Below are positions 7,100 to 13,202 of a stretch of 22,846 nucleotides of DNA, piece after piece. The notes under the pieces are model-generated. The model was not told where the DNA came from. It made no database searches and was given only the letters and a program-made list of their open reading frames with translations. The DNA lies in NCBI GenBank assembly GCA_937889535.1, contig CALBZW010000017.1, positions 1-22,846 of the forward strand, read 5' to 3'. Numbering within the stretch: the stretch's first letter is position 1; every line of letters starts with the position of its first letter. Made by a program: the position numbers and the translations under genes. The stretch is from an uncultured Candidatus Saccharibacteria bacterium (lineage in GTDB: Bacteria; Patescibacteriota; Saccharimonadia; Saccharimonadales; Saccharimonadaceae).

Positions 7100-7680
7100 C
7101 ACACTTTTCGCGTGGCGGTAAAGGTAGTCCCGCAGCAACTGATCTCCGCGTCATCGCCGGAAAATACAAAGGCACGAAGCTCGCGTCTCCCCGGAATTCC
7201 GCCACTCATCCTATGGGTGCGCGCGAGAAAAATGCCCTGTTTAATATGCTGCAGCCTTGGATTGCTGATGCGCGGGTGTTGGACGCTTACGCCGGCTCCG
7301 GCGCACTTGGTATCGAGGCGCTCAGCCGGGGTGCTACAGGTGTCGCTTTCGTTGAACAGCAACCGGCGGTTGTGCGAATTCTACATGAGAACTTATCGCG
7401 TATCGGAGTTGCGGCGGAGGTCTTGGCTGAGGCAGTTGCGGCGGCGACTGAGCGGACAGATTGGCAAGGGGAGTTCAATCTCATTATCGCCGACCCACCG
7501 TATGACAACTTTCAGCTATCAGAAGTCGAGGCGCTAGGTGAACTCCTGATGCCGGGCGGGATTTTAGCATTGTCATATCCGGGGGATTTGGGCGAGTTGG
7601 AGCTGACGGGTTTTCAGCTCTTAACAGCGCGTCATTATGCTGCTGCCGGTATCGGCATTTACCGAAAAACTATGCTATGA
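7096..7680 (+). CDS. rsmD: 16S rRNA (guanine-966-N2)-methyltransferase RsmD
   Basis: RsmD methylates G966 of 16S rRNA in the assembled small subunit. The 194-residue protein shows the family opening RVIAGKYKGTKLASP, then HPMGAREKNALFNML, the SAM-binding loop LDAYAGSGALGIEALSRGA, and the target-base motif DPPYD. Length and motif order are normal. The start codon overlaps the upstream stop as ATGA, showing translational coupling to the PLC-like gene. It ends at TGA inside the -10 region of the next gene. Confidence 0.93.
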   Translation: MTHFSRGGKGSPAATDLRVIAGKYKGTKLASPRNSATHPMGAREKNALFNMLQPWIADARVLDAYAGSGALGIEALSRGATGVAFVEQQPAVVRILHENLSRIGVAAEVLAEAVAAATERTDWQGEFNLIIADPPYDNFQLSEVEALGELLMPGGILALSYPGDLGELELTGFQLLTARHYAAAGIGIYRKTML

Positions 7681-7681
7681 T
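7673..7681 (+). promoter_or_regulatory. Promoter overlapping the rsmD stop
   Basis: Extended -10 TGCTATGAT overlaps the last codons and stop of rsmD. It would start transcription near 7688, just ahead of the AAGGAGG site of the gene at 7703. Confidence 0.5.
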
Positions 7682-7702
7682 GGTAAGAATAAGGAGGTAT
7701 CA

Positions 7703-8329
7703 ATGGAAAAAGAAAATCAAGCTAAGACTAGCACCAAGGCGTCAAACCAAGGTAGTAAGAAAAGTCCGGTGCAGATTGTCGCGCTTGTGATCGCGCTCAT
7801 CGCCGCGGTTGCATTAATCGGGCTATATTTGCTCGTGAGCGCCGAAGAGAATGCTAATGTTGGGCCGAGTACGGTCGAAGAGGAAACGATTGAAACGAAA
7901 TGCGTTATCACAGAGTGTATCAAGGAGATCGAAACTGGCGATAGTATTGAGAAGATTACGGAAGTAATTGGCGTCGAGCCAGAGACTGATGAGACTACGG
8001 GCACGGCAAAATGGAAGTTTAATAGCAAAGAAAGTGTCGCGCGCGAGAAAAGTGGTAGTAGCTATATCTTGCAGGCGACTATTGATAAGACCAAAATTGC
8101 GAATGATGATGTTGATTTGTCAATTTTCACTGAGCTGAAACAAAAGTTGGAGAGCGGCGAATCGTTCACTTACGACGAGCTGGTCAAGCAGCTTGGCGGT
8201 GTCGAAGGTACATTGGCCGGCAAAACTGATACCTCGAAGCGCTATACCTGGGTAGATAAACATGATCAGACCTTTAGCGCGACTTTCTCGGACAAAACTG
8301 GGCAGTGCAGTATTATTAGCTTACGCTAA
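7703..8329 (+). CDS. Membrane-anchored BLIP-like repeat protein
   Basis: The start at 7703 was chosen because AAGGAGG lies just upstream; the longer frame from 7637 would overlap rsmD. The 208-residue protein has a lysine-rich N-terminus, one membrane helix (about residues 22-46) and an exported C-terminal part. That part holds two similar modules: DSIEKITEVIGVEPETDETTGTA... and FTYDELVKQLGGVEGTLAGK...YTWVDKHDQTFSATFSDKTGQ. Each has a short helix, a small Gly-containing turn, then W-containing strands, the pattern of the beta-lactamase-inhibitor-protein-like (BLIP/SmpA-type) fold. These folds usually bind other proteins; the partner is unknown. It could be an adhesin or an envelope assembly factor. 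Confidence 0.6.
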   Translation: MEKENQAKTSTKASNQGSKKSPVQIVALVIALIAAVALIGLYLLVSAEENANVGPSTVEEETIETKCVITECIKEIETGDSIEKITEVIGVEPETDETTGTAKWKFNSKESVAREKSGSSYILQATIDKTKIANDDVDLSIFTELKQKLESGESFTYDELVKQLGGVEGTLAGKTDTSKRYTWVDKHDQTFSATFSDKTGQCSIISLR

Positions 8330-8344
8330 GTTTTAGCATTAAGC

Positions 8345-8369
8345 AGGGTGCTTTTGGCGCCCTACTTTT
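8345..8369 (+). terminator. Intrinsic terminator
   Basis: AGGGTGC (8345-8351) pairs with GCGCCCT (8357-8363) with one G-T pair, followed by ACTTTTG. Confidence 0.6.
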
Positions 8370-8397
8370 GCCATTTCAGGAAGTTTTATGCTATAAT
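8368..8397 (+). promoter_or_regulatory. tRNA-Leu promoter
   Basis: TTGCCA (8368-8373), an 18-base spacer ending in TGC, and TATAAT (8392-8397). Transcription would start two or three bases before the mature tRNA 5' end. Confidence 0.65.
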
Positions 8398-8406
8398 AGA
8401 GCTGTT

Positions 8407-8491
8407 GCCCGTGTGGTGAAATTGGTATACACGTATGCCTTAGGAGCATATGCCGCAAGGCGTGCTGGTTCAAGTCCAGTCGCGGGCACCA
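8407..8491 (+). tRNA. tRNA-Leu (anticodon UAG)
   Basis: The acceptor arms GCCCGTG (8407-8413) and CGCGGGC (8481-8487) pair over seven positions with one G-U, followed by discriminator A and an encoded CCA. The anticodon stem TATGC/GCATA encloses CTTAGGA, giving anticodon TAG and G37. The long variable arm (TGCCGCAAGGCG region) is that of a leucine tRNA, and the T-arm GGTTCAAGTCC is canonical. G36-G37 makes it a TrmD-type substrate. Antisense reading frames here are spurious. Confidence 0.96.
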
Positions 8492-8528
8492 TTGAAAAAT
8501 CAGGATAATTATGTCCTGATTTTTCAAT
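8491..8528. terminator. Terminator after the tRNA
   Basis: A perfect 15-bp stem (8491-8505 with 8514-8528), AT-rich with internal A- and T-runs, starts at the last base of the CCA end. It can end transcription in both directions. Confidence 0.8.
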
Positions 8529-8723
8529 GCCTAGATTGCGACATTTAATTACGTGGGAGCGCTTGCGCTCGTGTTGGGCCACACGCTGCAGCTTATAAAA
8601 ATCCAATTTTTCTAACCTAACTTTTGCTAACTACCTCTGTTAAGAATAGCTCTGGACGTTAAAATTTTTTTAAAAATTTTAACGTCGCAAAAAATAATAC
8701 TAATGTAGGTTCTCTATAATATC
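8529..8723. other. Non-coding stretch with one long hairpin
   Basis: No gene is supported here. It contains ACCTAAC (8615-8621), matching RYYYAAC; on the minus strand it reads GTTAGGTTAGA, one base different from the GTTAGGCTAGA at the big palindrome (9025-9189). It also holds a perfect 15-bp hairpin, GACGTTAAAATTTTT with its complement (8655-8669 and 8672-8686), and a TATAAT at 8715-8720. Confidence 0.5.
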
Positions 8724-9032
8724 ATGAATTATTGTAGTGCTACTTCCGGTACCACCGGCGCCACCACCATAGTACAGTTACCATTGGCTTTTGTCCGTAG
8801 CGGGATTGTATATCTTGATGCTAGCGCGGTGTGGTATGTTGGGCGCTATGCTCAGCTGTGGTCGCGTACGGCGAATTCACCGAATAATGCCTATGACTTA
8901 TTTATCTACACCGATAATGTCGATCCATCAGCTGGCGGTGGTCGCTACGTCGGTCGCTCCCTCCGCTGCTGTACCGGAAGAAAGGATACTAAAAGGATGG
9001 AGAATAGAGAAGATAGCAAGATAAGCCTCTAG
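8724..9032 (+). pseudogene. FISUMP-type domain fragment (plus-strand cassette)
   Basis: The 102-residue frame encodes only the C-terminal end of a FISUMP (Fibrobacter succinogenes major paralogous) lectin-like domain: LPLAFVRSG, then LWSRTANSPNNAYDLFIYTD, then RYVGRSLRC. Full proteins with this domain are large and secreted; here there is no signal peptide or upstream body. A TATAAT lies three bases before the ATG, too close for this start to be on its transcript, and no ribosome site is seen. It ends with TAG inside the left arm of the 9025-9189 palindrome. It may be a dead fragment, a silent donor cassette, or a mobile gene cassette; expression as a stand-alone protein is doubtful. Confidence 0.5.
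8784..8804 (+). repeat. 21-bp repeat, left copy (inverted to 9482-9502)
   Basis: The segment beginning TTGGCTTTTGTCCGTAGC is found again, identical but on the other strand, at 9482-9502. It encodes LAFVRSG, the start of the homologous part of the two FISUMP fragments. Confidence 0.8.
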
Positions 9033-9189
9033 CCTAACTCTGGAATATAAAAACGTCGCGCCCGAGGGTGCTTTTAAATTTTTAGTAAAAGTCAGCGTGG
9101 TTACGCCCACGGAACTTTTACGTCCTGAAAGGAAAAATTAAAAAGCATCCCCGGCGCAAGGCGTCACATTCCAGAGTTAGGCTAGAGGC
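9025..9189. mobile_element. 165-bp near-palindrome resembling an integron attC site
   Basis: The outer arms, 9025-9046 and 9168-9189, are perfect 22-bp inverted repeats. Inside, 9058-9083 pairs imperfectly with 9133-9157, 9085-9092 with 9114-9121, and 9096-9100 with 9107-9111, so almost the whole segment folds. The left arm contains GCCTAAC (9032-9038, fits RYYYAAC) and the right arm GTTAGGC (9176-9182, fits GTTRRRY), the R'' and R' core boxes of integron attC sites; core to core is 151 bp. Both flanking ORFs end at this element. Against attC: pairing continues perfectly outside the cores, and no integrase is in the window. Alternatives are a MITE or a long bidirectional terminator (TTTATTTTTT follows the right arm). 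Confidence 0.5.
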
Positions 9190-9359
9190 TTTATTTTTTA
9201 TCATCTTCCTTTTTCCGAAAGATCGGCACCAAACCGTGGCCAAACCCAGCGGAGGGGGAAACCCCAGTAGCGATTTGTCGCATTCATATTGAGATCCGTA
9301 GGGTTGAAGTTGAGACGATAGGCGTTGGTAGACGAATTTGCCGTACGCGACCAGTCGTA

Positions 9360-9470
9360 GCCGTTGCTACCGACGTTGGCGACACCACCGCCGGTAGCCG
9401 TTGCTACCGACGTTGGCGACACCACCGCCGGTAGCCGTTGCTACCGACGTTGGCGACACCACCGCCGGTA
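9360..9470. repeat. 37-bp tandem repeat, three perfect copies
   Basis: Units 9360-9396, 9397-9433 and 9434-9470 are identical, each starting GCCGTTGCTACCGACG. The unit is not a multiple of three, so copy number sets the reading frame of the minus-strand FISUMP fragment: 1, 4 or 7 copies join the two halves in frame; the present 3 do not. Confidence 0.95.
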
Positions 9471-9481
9471 AGATTAGTATG

Positions 9482-9502
9482 CCCGCTACGGACAAAAGCC
9501 AA
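9482..9502 (-). repeat. 21-bp repeat, right copy (inverted to 8784-8804)
   Basis: Exact reverse complement of 8784-8804. It encodes LAFVRSG on the minus strand. The pair bounds a segment of about 720 bp with opposed FISUMP fragments and could support inversion by recombination. Confidence 0.8.
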
Positions 9503-9544
9503 ACATAACCTAGCGCTAGAGCAAAAGAAGCCAGTCCGCACTTA

Positions 9545-9551
9545 GCCTAAC
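9545..9551 (-). other. GTTAGGC core-like site
   Basis: On the minus strand GTTAGGCTA matches the start of the right arm of the 9025-9189 palindrome for nine bases, and fits the GTTRRRY consensus that opens integron cassettes. From 9552 to 9700 I see no gene or RNA, only a loose repeat of GGAGCTTG (9641-9648 and 9677-9684). Confidence 0.35.
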
Positions 9552-9727
9552 CGTAATCAGACTAATTCCTGCACTCACAATTTTTCCTCTGACTTTGAGA
9601 GTCTGACTTCACGATCTTTCAAAAGGGAACTTATTACAACTGGAGCTTGACCTCAGATGTTGTAGTCGGGTCCCATGGAGCTTGCCCTCCACTTCTTCAT
9701 TTTAGCACACCGTAAAATCATAAAACG

Positions 9728-9736
9728 TGCTACAAT
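9728..9736 (+). promoter_or_regulatory. Promoter of the flavin reductase-rubredoxin gene
   Basis: Extended -10 TGCTACAAT. Transcription would start near 9743, leaving a short leader with a GAAGGAGG ribosome site. Confidence 0.6.
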
Positions 9737-9758
9737 ATATGAGACTCGAAGGAGGAAA

Positions 9759-10358
9759 ATGAAGAATTCTAAGATTACGCGTAAAATTACCCAGGGCGTC
9801 TATGTCCTGACTACTCAAGGAGGGGGCTGTATTGTCGACGCAGTCTCCCGTGTCAGTGCCGGCGACCAGCCGTTGATTTCGGTTGCAGTTGCGAAGACGA
9901 ATCATTCCCATAAGCTACTCGCCGAAAACGACACCTTCGCCCTTTCGGTCCTTGGCGAAGATGCGGACCCTGAGATCATCCAGACTTTTGGCTTTAATTG
10001 CTCTAAAGATTGTGATAAGTTCGCCAAGTGCGAGACCGAAGAAGCCGATGGCGTTCCGGTCATCAAAGCTTCGCTCGGCTACATGCTCTGCGAGAAAGTT
10101 GATGCGATTGATACCGAGACGCATACGCTTTATATTGGGCGGATGGTAGAGGGCGATGTTTTTTCAGATGAGAGGCCTATGAGCTATGCTTATTACCAAG
10201 AACATAAGGGCAAGTTGACTAAAACCCAGAGTGAGCAGGGAAAGACCGCTTGGGTTTGTACGGCCTGTGGCTACGTTTACTATGGCGATGAAGTGCCAGA
10301 CGACTATAAATGTCCGCTTTGCGGTCTTGGGAAAGATTATTTTAAGAAAAAGGCTTAA
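9759..10358 (+). CDS. Flavin reductase-rubredoxin fusion protein
   Basis: The start at 9759 follows GAAGGAGGAAA; a longer frame from 9675 lacks a ribosome site. Of 199 residues, about 1-150 form a flavin-reductase-like FMN-binding split barrel (ITQGVYVLTTQ, PLISVAVAKTNHSHKLL, FALSVLGEDAD). After a linker comes a rubredoxin domain: WVCTACGYVYYGDEVPDDYKCPLCG, with both CxxC iron ligand pairs. This is the layout of high-molecular-weight rubredoxins, which pass electrons from NAD(P)H to flavodiiron oxygen or NO reductases in anaerobes. No such partner is in the window. A role in oxygen defence fits the anaerobic ribonucleotide reductase found nearby, but is an inference. Confidence 0.88.
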   Translation: MKNSKITRKITQGVYVLTTQGGGCIVDAVSRVSAGDQPLISVAVAKTNHSHKLLAENDTFALSVLGEDADPEIIQTFGFNCSKDCDKFAKCETEEADGVPVIKASLGYMLCEKVDAIDTETHTLYIGRMVEGDVFSDERPMSYAYYQEHKGKLTKTQSEQGKTAWVCTACGYVYYGDEVPDDYKCPLCGLGKDYFKKKA

Positions 10359-10365
10359 TATACCA

Positions 10366-10391
10366 AAAAGACTCCCGTGAGGGAGTCTTTT
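10366..10391. terminator. Bidirectional terminator between convergent genes
   Basis: AAAAGACTCCC and GGGAGTCTTTT form a perfect 11-bp stem around GTGA. It serves the rubredoxin gene on the plus strand and the large secreted protein on the minus strand. Confidence 0.9.
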
Positions 10392-10396
10392 CTAGA

Positions 10397-13201
10397 CTAA
10401 TATCTCGGCGCCAGCTCGCGGCTATACGTTTCATTATAACTCGAGCCATATCTCGAAGCTTGAGCATAGCCCCAGAGGTAACTATCCGCACGCAAGTTAA
10501 ATACTTCTGCCGAACTCTGGCGCGTTGAGTACCCAGCGGCGCCATTCGTCGCCAACCCTCTGCTCATCTGCGCCTGCGAGTCTGCTCCGAACGTCCGGTT
10601 TAACTTCATGCTGCCCGCTACTACTGGTCCGTTGAAGACTAGCTGCTGCGTACATGCATTACCCGCATTCCCTACGCCATCGCTTGTCGTTCCAGTACCA
10701 CCAGCCGTGCCTTCTGCATAATCTACGCAAGTATTGACTTCGCCCTTGGCGATAATCCAAGCGTCAATCCGCGTCACATCACTTTTTACTTTGACATTAT
10801 TTGCGAAAATAATCGTCTGCGGCAAACTCCGTACATTATAATTTGTATCATCGTTCGCAGAATTATTAACGTAACTTCCACTTGCGCTGCTAATCGTAAT
10901 ATCTGTATTGCTATCACCAATAACTGTCACTCCTGCCGCCGGATCACTACCTACCTTTTCTAGGTATGCCGTCAATCGCGTCCGAAAAGCGCTCGAGCTA
11001 AGGTTGGATCCAGCACCCGCTAGGTCGCATCCAACATTGGAAATCGTGAGCGGCGAATTCGTCGACCAAGGCGAAGTTGCGTTATTACAAACTGCGTTAT
11101 TTGTCGATGTTAAGCCTGTACCATTACTAATACTTGCGCCCGAAGCAATCGCCTTACTTTTATCCATCTTGCCAGTCGACGCCGCCAGATATTCTGACCA
11201 TGAACCGTAGAGATTGCGCGAATCGCCTGCTACAGGTATGCCTTCGGCGTTTTCTAGCTGGGTGCTCCCAGCCGGAGTCATATACCCCAGCGTTGGTCCG
11301 ACCCCATCAATCAAATGCCGTTTCGCGAGCGACATTATAATGCTGTAACCTTGATTATCCTGACTAGAAACTAGTAAACCCCCATTCCAGAACGCCGTTG
11401 TCGGCCTTTTGGCAATCGTCCGGCAGGCTGGCTGCGCAACATAGGTATAGTCCTTTGCTGGTTCCGAGGTGTAAGTTACGCTGCTCGCACCATTCGCCTT
11501 AATGCCGTAAAAATATCGGAACTTATAGCCGAACGAGTTACAATATTTCTGACCAATATCGTCTGGTACGGCCACGGTCGCCGTCTCGCTAGTCGTGTCG
11601 CTGCCTGACGCCCCGTTTTCGGCTCTGTCCGCATAATCAACTGTATAGCGCGTCAGCCGACTACAAGCAAGTGGTTGCGGATTCCGCCCCCAGAACAGAT
11701 TACATAAATCCGTCCCCTTGAATCTCGCTGCCCCTGCGACTAGGTTTGCATCATATGAAATTCCTGCGCCATGATTAAATACCACTGCTTCCTTGCCAAT
11801 TAGGCGCCGTGTTTTGACTCCGTTCGCCGCACCGCTAATTGCCAACGTTGCATCTTCTCCTGCTAGCATTGCGTATTCTGATCCCGCTGATGCCCCTAGC
11901 CCCACATTTGCTTGAGCCAGAGGATCCTTGCCGTTCTCGTCTGAACCCATATATGTAATATAGGCACAGGCCTGTGAATTCGCGGCGTTTTTACCGCCTT
12001 CGACAATCCAGTTGTAACCTGCTCCGGCCAGACCATTTACGACGAAGTCGACGTATTTTTTCTCATACCTCACGCGCCGGCAAACCCGCTTCGTCTTTCC
12101 GCTGTCAACTGCCGTAAACTGTACGGTCACCGTATCGTTTCCGATTGTCGCTCCGCTATTCTGGCTTTCTTTTCCGCTTGGCGAGGTCCAAGTCCCGGTC
12201 GCTCCACGCTTATCTTGCCAGTCTTTATTCGCCCAAGCATCCCCGCTTTCTGTACCGGATTTCGTTCGAATTTTCCAATCTACTGACGGCGCCTGTACGG
12301 TGTCATTTGCGCCAAATGGATTAGTTACTTCATAGAATAATTCATGTTTGAAGTTGACTGTCACGTTAGCTTCATCCGTACTAATCTCGACTCGTGCTGA
12401 CCCGTCGGCGGCGCTAGTCGCATTGTATCCGGATATATCTGAACCTTGCTCAGGAATTTCAACTGTAGACTTAGAGTAAAAACGGTTTTTGTTTTCGTCA
12501 TTCGTCGTATCATTGATAATTGCACGGACTTCAGACGGGTCGCTACCGCAACCTTGCCCCGAGATATTAAAGCATCGATAAACTTGCACCGTACGTCGAC
12601 AGTCTTTCGCTCCGTTTGACAAGTCAGTACAAGTACTGTCTGAAGATGAGAAGAATGTATCCAAATCGGTAATTGTATTTCCACCAAGGCTACCTCCTCC
12701 GGACCATTCGTATTGCGTTTGCGTATAACCGCGCGGAATCGAACGGCTCTGGTAGGTGATTCCTGGAATTGAGCTACCGCTACTATCACGCAAATCCGTA
12801 TCGACGGCTGTAACTTGGTATGGAACTTCGGTATTATGCCCGCACCCGTATACCATCCCATGAATATCAAAAGTTGCCGTCCTATCGCGCCCACCGACTT
12901 CGCGATTTGCCAGCACTAATGCTTGACCTGGACCACCCCCAGCAGCATTGCTAATCCATAGGGCTCCCCAGCGCAGACCTGTGTTATTTCGACAGTTCGT
13001 ACAAGCACTTTGGATTGCTGGGATTCCGCCTACTGCTACGCCGCCTAAAACCGCTTGCTCCTCGCAGCCATCGGCATTGGCTGCCGCAAGAGCCTGGCGC
13101 GGGTGCGCTATTAGCATTGGCAAGCTCAGAATAGCCATCAACGCTAAAGCAATAGCTATGTAGTGAGTAGTGCGCTTCGCGATTTGTTGTTCAATTTTCA
13201 T
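10397..13201 (-). CDS. Large secreted surface protein
   Basis: The 934-residue protein starts at MKIEQQ (13201), one base after the upstream stop; the earlier in-frame ATG at 13225 overlaps that gene. A basic N-terminus, a hydrophobic segment (about 13-32) and QALAA near residue 40 form a signal peptide. The mature part is rich in Ser, Thr, Asn and Gly, with about 20 Cys spread through it, suggesting an extracellular, disulfide-bonded beta-rich protein. The C-terminal 170 residues hold a more conserved block (RIDAWIIAKGEVNTC, VFNGPVVAGSMKLNRTFGAD, AEVFNLRADSYLWG) and the tail ETYSRELAPRY, a type of ending I associate with exported CPR proteins. No known enzyme domain is seen. It follows a membrane protein as a two-gene operon, suggesting joint assembly at the envelope. 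Confidence 0.75.
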   Translation of the reverse strand: MKIEQQIAKRTTHYIAIALALMAILSLPMLIAHPRQALAAANADGCEEQAVLGGVAVGGIPAIQSACTNCRNNTGLRWGALWISNAAGGGPGQALVLANREVGGRDRTATFDIHGMVYGCGHNTEVPYQVTAVDTDLRDSSGSSIPGITYQSRSIPRGYTQTQYEWSGGGSLGGNTITDLDTFFSSSDSTCTDLSNGAKDCRRTVQVYRCFNISGQGCGSDPSEVRAIINDTTNDENKNRFYSKSTVEIPEQGSDISGYNATSAADGSARVEISTDEANVTVNFKHELFYEVTNPFGANDTVQAPSVDWKIRTKSGTESGDAWANKDWQDKRGATGTWTSPSGKESQNSGATIGNDTVTVQFTAVDSGKTKRVCRRVRYEKKYVDFVVNGLAGAGYNWIVEGGKNAANSQACAYITYMGSDENGKDPLAQANVGLGASAGSEYAMLAGEDATLAISGAANGVKTRRLIGKEAVVFNHGAGISYDANLVAGAARFKGTDLCNLFWGRNPQPLACSRLTRYTVDYADRAENGASGSDTTSETATVAVPDDIGQKYCNSFGYKFRYFYGIKANGASSVTYTSEPAKDYTYVAQPACRTIAKRPTTAFWNGGLLVSSQDNQGYSIIMSLAKRHLIDGVGPTLGYMTPAGSTQLENAEGIPVAGDSRNLYGSWSEYLAASTGKMDKSKAIASGASISNGTGLTSTNNAVCNNATSPWSTNSPLTISNVGCDLAGAGSNLSSSAFRTRLTAYLEKVGSDPAAGVTVIGDSNTDITISSASGSYVNNSANDDTNYNVRSLPQTIIFANNVKVKSDVTRIDAWIIAKGEVNTCVDYAEGTAGGTGTTSDGVGNAGNACTQQLVFNGPVVAGSMKLNRTFGADSQAQMSRGLATNGAAGYSTRQSSAEVFNLRADSYLWGYAQASRYGSSYNETYSRELAPRY

Positions 13202-13202
13202 C

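Larger units (their letters stand above)
9201..9541 (-). pseudogene. Frame-shifted FISUMP-type domain cassette
   Basis: Read leftward, a GTG at 9541 opens VRTGFFCSSARLCLAFVRSG and then GGGVANVGSNGY. Three copies of a 37-bp repeat follow, shifting the frame so that translation stops at 9404-9406. After the last copy the domain resumes in another frame with DWSRTANSSTNAYRLNF and NRYWGFPLRWV, ending at 9201. With one copy (or four) of the repeat the whole would be a continuous FISUMP-type domain. The GTG lies three bases after a GTTAGGC core (minus strand, 9551-9545), as expected for an integron cassette. No ribosome site is evident. It could be a pseudogene, a phase-variable gene in the OFF state, or a silent cassette. 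Confidence 0.5.

Noticed and set aside
7637..7702. Longer N-terminus for the BLIP-like protein
   Set aside because: The upstream ATG overlaps rsmD and lacks a ribosome site, while AAGGAGG precedes the ATG at 7703.
8391..8606. Minus-strand ORF over the tRNA (VPATGLEPARLAAYAPKAYVY...)
   Set aside because: This is the antisense translation of tRNA-Leu, a well-known spurious product. The frame has no ribosome site.
8724..9425. Diversity-generating retroelement template and variable repeats
   Set aside because: The two FISUMP fragments differ at all base types, not mainly at template adenines, and no reverse transcriptase is in the window.
9360..9470. CRISPR array
   Set aside because: The 37-bp units are directly adjacent with no spacers and lie within a coding domain; no cas gene is present.
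10908..11210. Plus-strand ORFs inside the large secreted protein gene
   Set aside because: They are shadows of the minus-strand gene, with no ribosome site or recognisable domain.
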